Shown in pieces: positions 10,866-22,090 of a stretch of DNA of 64,000 nt. The notes under the pieces were generated by a model. That model had not been told where the DNA came from. It was given only the letters and a program-made list of their open reading frames with translations, and ran no database searches. Numbering within the stretch: position 1 is the stretch's first letter; each line of letters opens with the position of its first letter. A program made the position numbers and the translations under genes. Source of the stretch: Achatina immaculata (lineage: Eukaryota > Mollusca > Gastropoda > Stylommatophora > Achatinidae); NCBI GenBank assembly GCA_009760885.1, contig CM019702.1, positions 54,647,446 to 54,711,445 on the forward strand. The letters are read 5' to 3'.

Positions 10866-11561
10866 TCAACAATCTTGAATGTATTGTTTTTTGTCTTTTC
10901 TTATGTTTCTTCGCACTTTTTTTGTTAAAGTTTTATATTTATCTTTGTTGTTGTTTGTCACTTTCCATTGCGTCTTCATTTCTCTACTTTGTTTTATCAG
11001 TTCTAGTGTACCTGCTGTAACCCATCCATTCTTTTGTGTTTTCTTTATTGGAACCATGTCTTTAGCTGTTGTTATTAAGATATCTTTGGCCTGCGTAGCG
11101 AATTCATCTGGTGTCATCTCCTCCTGTACAGCCATCAGGATTTCGAAACGATTCTTCACTTCTATACAGTATTGCTCTGGTATATTTGTAAGATCAAAGC
11201 CGAGTGGTCTTGATCCCGCAACTGTCTTTTTTATCTTAATATTAATGTCTGCTATTAATAACTGATGGTCCGTGTCACAATCAGCACCTGGTAAAGTTTT
11301 TGCTGATGTTATACTTGATATCCACCATCTTTGCACTAAAATGTAATCTATTTGATTCCTGGTTTTACCATCAGGTGATGTCCATGTGTAAAGTCTTCTA
11401 GGATGTTGTTTAAAAAGTGTGTTAGCGATCATTAATTCATTTTCCATGCAAAAAGCCATTAGATTGTCACCTGCCTCATGTCTATGTCCTATGCTAAATT
11501 TCCCTACAACATGTCTTTCATCTTCTGCTCTTTCTGTACCAATGTTTGCAATTAAAATCAC
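10866..11561 (-). pseudogene. LINE B endonuclease C-terminal half and linker
   Basis: The 231-codon frame has Y-T-W-T-S-P-D-G-K-T-R-N (58-69), Q-I-D-Y-I-L-V (70-76) and G-A-D-C-D-T-D-H-Q (92-100). These are the conserved late motifs of APE-like endonucleases, with the catalytic Asp-His of T-D-H at 98-99. A basic linker follows (K-x-K-T-L-T-K-K-V-R-R-N). The adjoining N-terminal half lies in another frame upstream (11,726-12,148). The region is well preserved apart from the frameshift. Confidence 0.85.
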
Positions 11562-11725
11562 CCATTATTAATACAATATCATTTTTCCGTACCTGGTCTA
11601 TTGTCGTTTGCAGTGTGGTATAAAAGTTTTCTACTTCCTCTTTTTCTGCTGCTGATGTAGGTGCATATATCTGGATGATTGTTACATTTCTAGGAATGCC
11701 CTTAAGTCTGACTGTTAGAATTCTA

Positions 11726-12148
11726 TCACTTTGGAGTGTAGCCTAGTAATGCTTTTGATGTTGATTTGTCCAAATAAAAAGCCACTCCATTCTTTCCTCC
11801 TACTTCTCCACCAGAATATATAAAGATAGTATCATTCTCGCTCTTAAAGTGTCCTGATCCTTTCCATCGATGTTCGCAGATTCCCAAAATGTGTATCCCA
11901 GTTCTTTTCATCTCGTCACTTATTACTTGATATTTTCCCTCGTACATACTTCTTACATTCCATGTTCCTACTCTTATTTTTCTTTTTAGTTTGATGCAGG
12001 GGTTTTTCTTAGTAACACTGTCAGGATATTGTCCGTCATCACAATTACTAGTGCTGACCTCTGTCTCACACTCTTCCCCAGTGTTAAAATTAGATCTATC
12101 TGGCCTTGGGGACTCACCACCAGATCTTTTTCCTATTTGACTTTCCAT
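11726..12148 (-). pseudogene. LINE B endonuclease N-terminal half with leader
   Basis: The 140-codon frame starts M-E-S-Q-I-G-K-R and has an acidic leader. It then reads R-V-G-T-W-N-V-R-S-M-Y-E-G-K (catalytic Asn motif, residues about 59-72) and I-L-G-I-C-E-H-R-W-K (about 85-94, catalytic Glu). The same leader and motif recur at 20,362-20,760 and 29,510-29,750, so this is a multi-copy family. The start codon is supported by conservation of M-E-S-Q-I-G-K at 20,364. Confidence 0.85.
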
Positions 12149-12227
12149 GATTGCTGTTTGGGTTTCTTGGTATGTTTCCAGAAGTTAGTTTACCGTTGCT
12201 TTCCTTCCAGGCAGTGACTGTACTGGG

Positions 12228-13260
12228 AAATAATGGAAAAAATGGGATTTCCAACACCTTTGACACAACTAACATCACTGCTGTATCTAGAACAACAAGC
12301 GGCAGTAAGAATAAATGGTGAAACAACAATTGGTTTCACCTAAAACAAGGGGTCTGTCAGTGGTGCATATTGTCACCTTATTTATTTAACTTGTATACTG
12401 AAAATATAATGAGGAATGATAGAGAAGATGTAGACAAAAAATATTACGATGCCATAACAATTGGAGGTTATGAAATACCAGAGATTAGATATGCTGATGA
12501 CGCAGTGTTACTGTCCACAACACAAAGAGAAACGGAAAAACTAATTATGTCAGTCCGTAAGAACAGCGAAGAGCAGAACATCTATCTTAATGCAAAGAAA
12601 ACAAAATTGATGACAACTGACAAAACAAACAATGCAGCTAAAATATATATAAATGAGGAAAAATTGGAAGAAGTAGAGAGTTTTGAATATCTTGGATCAC
12701 TACCTACTAATAATGGAGATACAATGAGGGAAATTAAAAGGAGGACATCTATCGCTCTTCACAAAGTAAAACAAAGAAAGAATCTGTGGAGAGGAGCAGA
12801 CAGAACTACAAAAAAAAGATTTTTAAGGGTATGCATCTTTCCCATCGCAACATACGCCTGTGAGACCTGGACACTTAACTTAACTGCTGAGAAACACATA
12901 AATGCCTTTGAATGTAAATGCTACAGAAGAGTTCTCCAAATGTCATGGACACAAAAAAGAACAAATATATCTATAATACAAGAGCTTAATATTGAAGAAG
13001 GCTGGCTAGTAAAGAGGATTAAAGAGAGAAAACTTAAATATTTTGGACACATTAAATGTCATGATAATTTAGAGTAGACCGTACTGGAAGGATACATAAT
13101 GGGAAAAAGAAAAAGAGGAAGACCAAAACGAAGATGGCTGCAAGACATCGTTGACGACCTGCAGCAGCAGGCCATCTTGCTCACTACCGAGAGCCTTCAG
13201 GAGTGTTGTTTGGGAGGCAAAGTTCCGCAAGGGACATGCAAATGAATGAATGAATATATA
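12228..13260 (+). mobile_element. LINE family B, copy 1: 3' portion (RT palm to tail)
   Basis: Begins in the RT fingers (E-K-M-G-F-P, then A-A-V-R-I-N-G-E-T-T near 12,300) and runs to the C-terminal K-R-K-R-G-R-P-K-R-R-W (about 13,105-13,140) and an ATGAATGAATGAATA tail at 13,243-13,258, followed by (TA)n. Compared with relatives, only about 30 codons around the first catalytic Asp are missing between the two halves. Confidence 0.85.
12370..13077 (+). pseudogene. LINE B reverse transcriptase palm/thumb with intact YADD
   Basis: The 235-codon frame contains S-P-Y-L-F-N-L-Y-T (2-10), R-Y-A-D-D-A-V-L-L (40-48, intact catalytic box), an E-Y-L-G-S motif and a C-terminal domain with C-E-T-W and F-G-H-I-K-C-H-D-N-L-E. 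A TAG at 13,075-13,077 interrupts it, but translation continues in frame with T-V-L-E-G-Y-I-M-G-K-R-K-R-G-R-P. The TAG is therefore probably a single nonsense change. This is the best preserved RT in the window. Confidence 0.85.
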
Positions 13261-13440
13261 TATATATATATATATATTTTTCTCTTTATGTACCTACAGA
13301 CTCGCCTACCTATCCATCAATTTGTGTACATAAATACATAACTATCTCTCTATTCATATATTTTCTCTATCACTCTATCCATCTGTCTATTTATCTGTCT
13401 GTATGTCTGTTTAATACCGTTTTTTTTCCGTTACAGAAAA
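13258..13440 (+). repeat. (TA)n and degenerate CTAT/CTGT tract
   Basis: TA repeat at 13,258-13,277 at the LINE tail, then scattered CTAT, CCAT and CTGT units to about 13,412. Confidence 0.8.
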
Positions 13441-14570
13441 ATAAAGATGGATTTTTTTTATATTACTGCGTACAGTCTTATGTGTACTGAAATAAATAAA
13501 TGGCACCTATACAGGTCTGTTCTCATGAGACATTTTTCCATAAGAAATTACCGGTTTTCAATTCTGTGAACTCATAATCCCTAATTTAACTATTATGTTG
13601 CATACATTTATCAATTATAATATGTGTGAGTCCATTTCTCACTAATTGAACATCGTATATGTGAGTCTATCTGTAACTAGCGGAACATCGTATAGGCAGT
13701 ATAACTATCACTATTGGAACATCGTACATTTGAGTCAATCTATCACTAGCAGAACATCGTATATGTGAATCCATAATTTAAAAACAAAATGACTGCAGAG
13801 CTAAAAGAAAAACACATGTAGACAATATAATGTGGAATATCAAATTATAGAATTATAACCAAAACACATGCAGCAACTATTCTGTATCCTGTGTAAAAAA
13901 AAATGTTTTCAAATGACGCCATGAAACCTACTACACAACATGGACATTTGAATAAATGCATTCAGATAAATTATACCAAAAAATTTCATATTTTAAATTC
14001 ACATCGAGAGAAATTTCACAAACGAAAATCTATAGGAAGTCTACTTGCTAGTACTTTACACATTCCAGTGATGGTTTGCGTGCATCAAACAATATTTTAC
14101 TGTTGGTTGCAAGATATGGTAAAGCTTATACAAATGGAAAACAACTCAATTCTGCCAGAGGTAATAGACGTTTTGCAGTTTCACATACGTCAGTGGACCA
14201 AACTACTACAACTATTTCTCTCAGTGATAACTCTCTTCAAAGTAAAACTGATGAAACAGCTGACAATATTGAAGACACTTCTCAATGTACTTTTCTTTAT
14301 TGTGAAGTAATTTAGTTTAGTAGTTTTAGAATTGTGTTATGTAATGCATAAAATAATATATTTAATAATTCAATTTAAATGTACTATACGGGCGATATTG
14401 TGAATGTGGAAATGGTGAAAGCGGGGTGTTAGTCAGAACATGGCTATGAAACATTGATATATTTTACATAAATATATGTATATGTGGATAATATTGCAGA
14501 TACGAAAATAAATCACTTACAGCCTTTGTAATAAGATAGTGGTAAAATATTATCAAATATATATTGTTAC
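13441..14570 (+). mobile_element. ZBED/hAT-like truncated transposase module, copy 2
   Basis: In order: degenerate copies of a 35-bp minisatellite (ACATCGTATATGTGAGT-type, 13,620-13,775), a connecting segment, the transposase fragment (13,903-14,315), and a 3' segment (14,375-14,560) that ends in ACTTACAGCCTTTGTAATAAG. All four parts recur in the same order at 60,060-61,860 and mostly at 28,960-31,830, so the module was amplified as one unit. Confidence 0.75.
13903..14315 (+). pseudogene. ZBED/hAT-type transposase fragment, frameshifted
   Basis: Frame 1 (13,903) reads S-N-D-A-M-K-P-T-T, then H-L-N-K: the second half of a BED-type zinc finger (H-x-x-x-H region). After a frameshift near 14,080, frame 2 (14,076-14,315) reads A-S-N-N-I-L-L-L-V-A-R, then T-I-S-L-S-D-N-S, then D-E-T-A-D-N-I-E-D-T. 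It closes at the same point as the other copies, before the catalytic core. Confidence 0.7.
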
Positions 14571-14581
14571 ATAATTTAACT

Positions 14582-14649
14582 TTAGCACTATGCACCTATC
14601 CATCTATCTGTCTGTCTTTCTGCCGCTCTGTCTATCAACCTATCAATCT
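14582..14649 (+). repeat. Degenerate CTAT/CTGT tract
   Basis: Short array of CCAT, CTAT, CTGT and CAAT units directly after the module's terminal box. Confidence 0.8.
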
Positions 14650-15225
14650 ATGCTTGAAATATTTACTCCAAAGGCATGTGTATTATTACCAAACAAAAGT
14701 GTATTTGTTTACAGAAAAGGGCACGGCTTTGTGTTCTTTTTTAGTAAACGATTTTCATGTCTTTGTGTAACTTCTTCACAAATTTCACCTTCCCTTCTGT
14801 ACTGTCTTTTTTCTGCAGTGTTGAACATTTTCACTTGAATCGTCACAGTCACCATGATTCAGACACATTCCAGCCGTTTCACTATCAGTAAAAAAAAAAA
14901 CTGAAAGTTTAATGTCGAAGTTTAAGGCATCTTAAACATCTACTTTTCTTTCGTTTGCTGACAGGGTGAACGTAAATTCTTGTATGTAAGGAGATTATCT
15001 TTTTCCTTTCACTCTAGCTACAAATCCCTCAAAGTCATTACCTTGTTTCTCATCATCAGTGAAGTTAGTCGCAGACCAGAGGACTTATTTCTCTTGACAC
15101 TGCTTTATAAACTATTTATTCTGCGTCTGTATTGCTGTCTATCACTCGAGGTCAGCCAATAAATTTCCGAAAATATCAGATATCCGGACTACACATTCTC
15201 TAGCTGTATATTACATATTGAAAGG
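14650..15225 (+). repeat. Repeat F, copy 2 (uninterrupted)
   Basis: Collinear with 2,525-2,698 joined to 6,528-6,955. It follows a ZBED/hAT-like module and a degenerate array, as copy 1 does. It has no recognisable coding content. Confidence 0.7.
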
Positions 15226-15335
15226 ATGTTGAGCAATAGAGGGCTCACCTGGGCGAGAGCAGAAAAAAAGGCGAAAGACAGGCATTTGTGGAAAACCCTT
15301 GCGGAAGCCCCATGTGCCCTGGGCACTTAAGGTTC
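15225..15335 (+). pseudogene. LINE family D C-terminal tail fragment
   Basis: Translation from 15,225 reads R-M-L-S-N-R-G-L-T-W-A-R-A-E-K-K-A, then K-D-R-H-L-W-K-T-L, ending at the TAA near 15,330. This is the typical C-terminus of a LINE ORF. It ends in a (GA)n tract at 15,338-15,352, which may be its tail. Confidence 0.7.
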
Positions 15336-15438
15336 AGAGAGAGAGAGAGAGATATTACATATTTCTATCTCCACTATAATATACCAATATATGTTCTACA
15401 GTTAATATTGTTATATGTATTGTTATATGTTCTACAGT

Positions 15439-15483
<45 letters not shown>

Positions 15484-15815
15484 TATCCATGGGAACAGCT
15501 GTGTTAAGAACACACTTATCTCAACATTGTCTTTGTGAGAGAGGGAGTATCAGACCTGAAACTCTGACCTACTCCTGCAACCCAGAAACCTGGAGCAATC
15601 AACACTATTTATTATTGTTATAAATATGATGTCACCCTCTTATAAGGCAGAATGTTTAGGGAATAGAACTCTCTGTAAAAGAAAGAGGGAACATAGAACT
15701 GAGAAATCTGCTAATAGCCTCTTTTTTATTATAGGAGTGTCAGATAACTCAGACAAAATGCTATGTACGCCAAGAAAACCCACTCTCCTGTTGGAAAATG
15801 ACAAGCACAAAAACC
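15336..15815. other. AT-rich spacer with (TA)n, no gene recognised
   Basis: Contains a (TA)n tract at about 15,441-15,472 and open frames of 111 and 65 codons with no family resemblance that I can see. Confidence 0.4.
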
Positions 15816-15816
15816 C

Positions 15817-15884
15817 CTCCTAGGATAGAAGGCCCCCCCCTCCTAGGATAGAAGGCCCCCCCCCCTCCTAGGATAGAAGGCCCT
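15817..15884 (+). repeat. Three-copy GC-rich minisatellite
   Basis: Three direct copies of a 24-26 bp unit containing TCCTAGGATAGAAGGC, separated by C-runs that differ in length. Confidence 0.9.
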
Positions 15885-16379
15885 CCAGCTTTTGACATTG
15901 CAGACCCGTCAATAGGTGGAGCTGAGATCTTGGCCTGGAGCCTCGCTGGGCTGTTCGGGATGGTGGATGGATGGGGACACAGAGATCACCTGCGGGGATG
16001 GGGAACGTCTGGTGGAAATCAACGAGTCCAGGATGTGACAAGCCTATGGGTCTCTACAACAATGGCTGTTAGAACGAGGCAAATAAAGCAGCCAGCAGAC
16101 TATAGGTGGCAAGGAATGGACATTGCTGAAGCACCATCAGATCCCTCATACCAAAGTCAGAGTGTGTCTGTGAAATTGTCTCAAAGCTGCCGGGCGGGCC
16201 GGTGTTGCACTTGGGGCGTGATCTCAGCTTCTCACTGGAAAGGCCTCCTGGGTATGAAATAAAGACTTGGACAAAAACCCCAAAATATGAAAATGTCATG
16301 AACAAAAAGGAAGCCATTCAAGCCCGGTCCACGCCAGATGGTTCGACCTCCCGGGTACCCTGAGCGAAAATCAGCTACA
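15885..16379 (+). other. GC-richer leader upstream of the I/Jockey LINE
   Basis: Base composition rises here compared with the flanks. It directly precedes the LINE endonuclease start at about 16,390, so it may be the element's 5' region. The 110-codon frame at 15,930-16,262 has no motif that I recognise. Confidence 0.45.
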
Positions 16380-17167
16380 GGGGGCACACTAAACATTCTT
16401 CAAATCAACAAAGGCCTCAGAATTAAGCAGACAGCTGAAAACAAGTCATCATCCATACTGCGATCACACAAGAAAACCGTATATATGGAAAAGACCACTC
16501 AGTGCCTGGCTACATCATGTACAAATGTGAATGTGGTAAATACAGGGGTAATGCTGCACTTTTGAGAAATGACATTAAAGGAGAAAAAAAACCAGACAGT
16601 TCATTGGGAATGATATCCACGAGATAACAGTGTGGCATAATGTACACTCTGTATAATGTTTACTGTCCTCCACATTCTAAATGTCAGATAAATATTCACA
16701 GCACAGACATGCAGAAAACTATAATTGCAGGAGATTTTAATGCACATCTACCATCACTAGGATACAAAGACCGAAAAGCAACATGATAATATTGCAAGCC
16801 TCCTCCTCCCCACCAACACTCCTACGCAGACCTGACCTCACCATCGTTTCAGCAGAAATTCACCAGGATTGTACTCTGAGAGTATTTATGACTTCTACAA
16901 ATTTCTCACACACTAAACAAAAGACCACACAAACTCCCTCGCTCGAATTATAGAAAAGAAGATTGGGAAAATTTCAGAACGCAAACAGATGAAAACATAT
17001 CAATATTAAATGACAACACAAACATTTGTACATTCTACACCAACATAATTAAGGCTATACTTGGAATAGCCTACAAAACAATCGCCCGAGGATGATGAAA
17101 TATACCCCCTTCTGACAAAATCTCTGGAAGACTTAGTCACACAAAAAAAGAAGAGCAGAAAGGAAGA

Positions 17168-17500
17168 ATGCAGAGAAAAACCATACTCCAGAAACCGATA
17201 GAGTACAATAAAATAACGACTAAGGTAAGACTCGAAACTAAAAGAGAAGTGAAAGAGAAGCAGTTAAGCACGTGCAGCAATCTCAGACTCAGAACTGAAG
17301 GAAAGAAGGTTTGGAAACTCTTAGATAACATTTCAGGAAAAAACAAACACACTAACCTTAAACCAATGCGAATCTCTGGTCGAGTCCTCTCAAGTGACTC
17401 ACACAAATCTATTACTTTCAACAAATTCTTTGCTGCCAACAACAAATCCTCCAACAAGAAAGTAATTGATAATGCGCTGGGGAAAGTTCTGAGAAGTTAA
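17168..17500 (+). pseudogene. I/Jockey LINE linker between endonuclease and RT
   Basis: A 110-codon lysine-rich frame with W-K-L-L-D-N-I-S-G-K, matching the linker segment that normally precedes the RT in this group. The RT follows in other frames: L-R-K-A-P-G-T-D at about 17,582, I-D-F-Q-Q-A-Y-D-K-V-W at 17,954 and L-P-Q-G-S at 18,130. The catalytic [YF]ADD box expected near 18,205 reads A-S-A-L and is lost. Confidence 0.7.
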
Positions 17501-19082
17501 TAGAAGTCTAGCTTAGGAAACATTCCAATTTGTGAGGAAAACTTTACCACCCATGAACACCAGAGTGCTATAGGTAAGCTACAGCTAAGAAAAGCACCAG
17601 GCACAGACATAATATCAAATGAAATAATCCTTCATCTGGGCCCTACAGGAAAGTCCACATCGGTCAACTTCATTAACAAGACCTGGAAAAGTGGAGTACT
17701 ACCAAATTCTTGGAAGTAAGCCATAGTTTGATCTATCCTGAAATAAGGAAAGCCAGAAGATTACCTAAATAGCTTTAGGTACGTTAGCAAAACGAATGCT
17801 TAAATAGGCTGTAGTGGTGGTTGGAATCCTCGGAGTCCCTCAATAACTTTCAGGCAGGATTTCGCAAACGATCAAGAACCAAAGACCGGCTATTTCTCCT
17901 CACTCGAAGTGTGAAGCAGTTTTTTCCACAAGACAAACCCTGTAGGTATCTTTATAGACTTCCAGCAGGCATATGACAAGGTCTGGCGAAAAGGACTACT
18001 GTTAAAGATGCAAAACATGGGCACACATCGAAAAAATGAAACAATGGGTTAAAAACTACCTGAGCAACAGGACCATATAAATTCAGATCAATAATAGAAT
18101 GTCAAACAAACGCTCTCTGAAGGATGGTCTGCCACAAGGTTCTGCTCTTTGTTTCTAATCTTTATAAATGACCTCCCCGACATTTTGAACATCGACAAAG
18201 CAATGCTTGCCTCTGCCCTTATCACATTAACTGGTGGAACAGACCTGCAGCTGGCTGCTAAGAGACTTAATATTATAGCTCTTATCACCATATCAGCCTA
18301 CTGCAATTTCTGGAAGTTGAAGATCAATGTTAGTAAAACTACATATACAGTCTTCACTCTTAGCAACAAACTAGCAAAGACTGAACTGAAAATAACTCAT
18401 GATGTTGCTCAAATATGAAAGAAAAAACCAAAATACCTTGGTGTGAAACTAGACAGAAAATTGAACTTTAAGGATTTCATGGATGGATAGCAGAAAAAGC
18501 ATCCAAAAGACTAAACTTACTCAAGCGACTTGCAAGTACATCCAGGGGTGCTGACAAATCAACACTCAGACAACTGTACACAGGATATGTTAGATTATAA
18601 TAGATTACAATCTCTCCTTACAGGTTACAACATCAAAGAGCTCTCGTACACAAGAAGACAGAATCCAGAACCAAGCCGTTCATTTCATTCATGGGGCAAT
18701 AAAATGAACACCTTCAGCTGCATGTGAACTGATGCACACATAGAGCCATTCAATATAAGACGCGAAAAGTCAACCATTGAGGCAGTAGAAACAAATAAAT
18801 GCATGCCCCCAGACTATTCCAACAGAATAATGGTTGATAAATGGAAGCATAATAATAGACTGTAACTGAACTCCAGTGCAGATACCAAAACAGTTAAACA
18901 CAAGACACAAACTCTCTGAAGACAGAGAAAGTACCAGCCATCTCACCAAACACAAACTATACACTTCCTCAAACTAACGCCGGATTCGAGAACAAATTAG
19001 TGATCAAATCATCAGAACCCAACAGCGTAAAGCTGTGTGCACTGGAGACCATAGAATCCTACCCTAAACGACTGGATCCATG

Positions 19083-19559
19083 CATACACTGATGGGTCAG
19101 TGTTCATGGAAACAGACAATGCAGGTTATAGGGTACTCATGTTTCCAGACAAAGCAAAAAGCCACATTTATGTTCCTTTTGGATCTCCTTGTTCCAATTA
19201 TGATGCAGAGATGCAGGCAACATTAGCAGGCCTGGAAACTACCACCACCAAATACAAAAACAGTGCCTCTCACCCAGAAAACCTTGTTATTTTCTCAGAC
19301 TCCCAGTTCGCTCTACAGGCCCTTGAAAACAGGATGCCAACAGCTGATCGCATTACAACTGACAGACTCAGTGCAATAAACCAACTCGCCTCATATGACG
19401 TCAAGACAATCTTACAGTGGATTCCAAGGCACATAGATATCAGAGGAAATGAACGTGGTGACAGACTAGAAAAGAGTGGAGCCACCATGTCACAGCCCCA
19501 CATCTCCATCAACATGAGAACAGCTAAACACATTATACTCAACTGCAAGTAGCAGTGGA
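19083..19559 (+). pseudogene. RNase H domain of the I/Jockey LINE
   Basis: About 155 codons with the RNase H1 acidic residues visible: Asp in Y-T-D-G-S (codon 19,091), Glu in Y-D-A-E-M, Asp in F-S-D-S-Q-F-A (codon about 19,298) and Asp in G-N-E-R-G-D-R-L (about 19,460). W-I-P-R-H precedes the last. The domain removes template RNA during retrotransposition. It looks intact over its length, in contrast to the ruined RT upstream. Confidence 0.85.
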
Positions 19560-19942
19560 TGGACAGCTGACCCAGTAATCCAACTGGAATATCACTATAT
19601 ATACACCTTCCAAAGCTTAATCCCAGAGAGCACATCAGTAGCTTATGCTGTAGAGATTAATGCACAGTTTTCAGGTTGAGAACAGGACACATCACCCTCA
19701 ATAAGCACTTTACACAGAGTGATCGCTGAAAACACAAAATACTGCATACACTGCAACAGACAAGTAAGATGTAAAACACTGCAGTGCATCGAAGGACCTT
19801 TAGAAGAACCCGATACCACAAGGCTCATCAATCACCGACATTCTGTATGGAGATGTAGAACAGCTGAAGAATACCTGTAAGTTCCAATATCTGGCACAAG
19901 GGAAATAGAGTGAAAACTCGTAAACGTGGGGATCTGAAAAGC

Positions 19943-20040
19943 CAAAGTAAAGTTTGCTGATCAGACAAGTGCAAATTGCCTGAAACCTTATTTGGACATC
20001 AACTTCACATGCTAAACTGAATTGTACTCAGTAGATGATT
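19943..20040 (+). mobile_element. Left-end fragment of the Tc1-like element
   Basis: Matches 7,035-7,132 of the Tc1-like element with small differences (GTTTGCTGATCAGACAAG; AATTGTACTCAGTAGATGAT). Neither the terminal repeat nor the transposase is present. Confidence 0.8.
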
Positions 20041-20912
20041 AGCGGTTAGCGGGTAGGGGTACCCCCTCTCAAAGGAACAGTAAGACGTCTCCTTACCTCC
20101 GTCAGTCTACGGGACACCCTTGGGCAAGGTGGAGTACCCGTATAGCTCCCGATCAGGGTGACGTGAAGCCATGGGAACAGGTGGTGGATGGAATGGGAGA
20201 GCAACCGACAGATAATATTGGTTATGGTCACCATTCTTTGATGGTAGTCAGATATCTAAATGTAGGGACAATGGCTACGATCACTGACTAGTACAGTCAC
20301 TGCCCAGAAGGAAAGCAATGGTAAACTATCTGCTGAAAATATACCAAGAAACCCAAACAGCAACATGGAAAGTCAAATAGGAAAAAAGATCTTGTGGTGA
20401 GGCCCCCAAGCCAGATGGATCTAATTTTAACACGTGGGAAGAGTGTGAGACACAGGTCAGTACTAGTAACTGTGATGACGGACAAAATCCTGACAGTGTT
20501 ACTAAGGAAAACCCCTGCATCAAACTAACAAGAAAAATAAGAGTAGGAACATGGAATGTAAGAAGAATGTATGAGGGAAAGTATCAAATAATAAGTGACG
20601 AGAAGAAGTGACAGGGAAACAAATTTTGGGATTCTGCGAACATCGATGGATAGGATCAGGACACTTCAAGAGCGAGAATGATAATATCTTTATATACTCT
20701 GGCGGAGAATTAGGAGGAAAGAATGGAATGGCTTTTTGCTTGGACAAATCAACACCAAAAGCATTACTAGATTACAATTCAGTAAGTGAAAGAATCCTTC
20801 CAAATCAAATTTAAGGGCACTCCTATAAATGTAACAATCATCCAGATATATGCACCTACATCAGCAGCAGAAGAAGAAGTAGTAGAAGACTTTTATAACA
20901 CTCTGCAAACGA
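20041..20912 (+). mobile_element. LINE family B, copy 2: leader and endonuclease N-terminal part
   Basis: Leader DNA from about 20,290 and the endonuclease start match the inverted copy at 12,224-11,726. Motifs seen include R-V-G-T-W-N-V-R-R-M-Y-E-G-K (20,540), I-L-G-F-C-E-H-R-W (20,625) and Y-A-P-T-S-A-A-E-E-E (20,850). It stops at about 20,912, where Tigger sequence begins, and does not resume after the Tigger right end. Confidence 0.8.
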
Positions 20913-21361
20913 CGACATTTGTCTTTTTCTTTGTTGGATAATTTTCGGAAAATGGGACATGACATTGTCATTTAGAATGTCCACTGATCTGCTGGTCATA
21001 GTTTTTTTTTTAGGGTGATGCTTCTCAACGGAAACCTGAACTTCACTTGCTACAAATGTCTTTGATCTCAGCACATGAAACATGTACCACCTCTTCCTCC
21101 TCCTCTCCTGAGTGCTCCTCCTACAAAAACTTTCATCTGTTCACGTTGCAATTCAACAAGTTCTTCTGTGTTGAGTTCATGTCTGTGGTCGTCCACGGGC
21201 TCCACCACATCCTCCTCGTTGACCTCCGAGCCTAAACTCTTGCTAGTGGTCACAATCTCGTTTACATTAGTTACATCTGTCTATCGAAGCCTCTATCAGG
21301 CACACAGCCTAGCCACAGTGTCCTCCAGGCAGATTCAAACGTGCGGTTAGAGACATTTACC

Positions 21362-21619
21362 CTAGGCAGTGACTTTTCCTCTTATGTTATGTAGGTCCTT
21401 CATGGCATTTTTTTTCAAAAAGTCCTGTTTCATCAAAATTAAAAACTTGATGCGGTATGTAACCTTCAGAGTTCCTCCACATAGGCATTTGCTGTTTTTT
21501 TTTGTTGTTGTCCGAACTAGCTGCCTATCCATGATTAACAACATTATGAGTTCCAGTTCGTCGACGAAATTTCTCGAACCAGCCTCCACTTGCTTCAAAT
21601 TCGTCAACGCTAGCATCAC
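21362..21619 (-). pseudogene. Tigger transposase central region, frameshifted
   Basis: Frame-shifted minus-strand translations near 21,460-21,380 give F-x-F-x-E-T-G-L-F-equivalent codons (seen here as I-L-M-K-Q-D-F-L-K-K) and H-N-I-R-G-K-V-T-A. They correspond to the first catalytic region of pogo-like transposases in the wrong frame. The match is recognisable only by DNA order and by its place between the N- and C-terminal parts. Confidence 0.5.
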
Positions 21620-21721
21620 TTGTATTCGGCGTTTTCGTCACTAAATCACCGTGCAAAAGTAAAAGCCTTCTAGCATATTAGTGCTTTGCTAACACTATTA
21701 TTCCATTAATCGCTAATTAAG

Positions 21722-22090
21722 CTACTTTTCATTAATCCAAACTAACAATTGTTCTGCTTCTTCTAACACTTGAGGGCTTCGCTTCGTTAACATGGTAACT
21801 CCTTTAGCCACATCATCTGTCTTTAGCGCATCTTTGTTATTTAAGATCGTACAGATTGTAGATTGAGCCATGTTGTACTGCTTGGCGAGATCAGAAACAC
21901 GAACTCTGTTCTCATGTTTAGTTATTATTTCCTTCTTCGTTTCTATTGTAATACGCGTATGCTTCTTTATACCATTGTCACTAACACTTTTCACTTTCTT
22001 GGGAGCCATAACGAGCGTTAATTTACTGCAAGATGAAAAAAAAATTCCATCAAGACCACTGAAACGACAAACAATGTTCACAGCTCCCAA
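21722..22090 (-). pseudogene. Tigger transposase N-terminal DNA-binding domain
   Basis: The 122-codon frame has the likely true start at M-A-P-K-K (residue 29, about 22,006). It contains a CENP-B-type helix-turn-helix: R-I-T-I-E-T-K-K-E-I-I, V-R-V-S-D-L-A-K-Q-Y and A-Q-S-T-I-C-T-I-L. A second motif, V-L-E-E-A-E-Q-L-L-V-W, opens the next domain, then the frame ends. The domain normally binds the transposon ends. Confidence 0.85.

Larger units (their letters stand above)
10206..12224 (-). mobile_element. LINE family B, copy 1: inverted 5' portion (EN and RT start)
   Basis: On the minus strand this holds the leader (12,224-12,150), endonuclease N-terminal part (12,148-11,726), endonuclease C-terminal part with linker (11,561-10,866) and RT fingers (10,823-10,214), ending at I-R-L-I-K-E-K-C-R-E. 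The 3' half of the same element follows at 12,228 on the opposite strand. This is the arrangement made by twin priming, in which the 5' part of a LINE is inverted. Confidence 0.85.
16380..19930 (+). mobile_element. I/Jockey-grade LINE with endonuclease, RT and RNase H, degraded
   Basis: In order on the plus strand: endonuclease start (L-N-I-L-Q-I-N, 16,392), endonuclease G-D-F-N-A-H motif (about 16,730), EN-RT linker (17,168-17,500), RT (17,560-18,480), RNase H (19,083-19,552) and a C-terminal cysteine motif (C-I-H-C, about 19,744). An RNase H after the RT separates this element from the other LINEs here and fits the I/Jockey-like group. Many stops and frameshifts are present. It ends next to a Tc1 fragment at 19,943. 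Confidence 0.85.

Noticed and set aside
14076..14315. ZBED/hAT-like frames as exons of a domesticated host gene
   Set aside because: Copies carry frameshifts, share non-coding flanks and are followed by repeat DNA. No splice signals or catalytic core are seen. The 61,186 copy is open but isolated.
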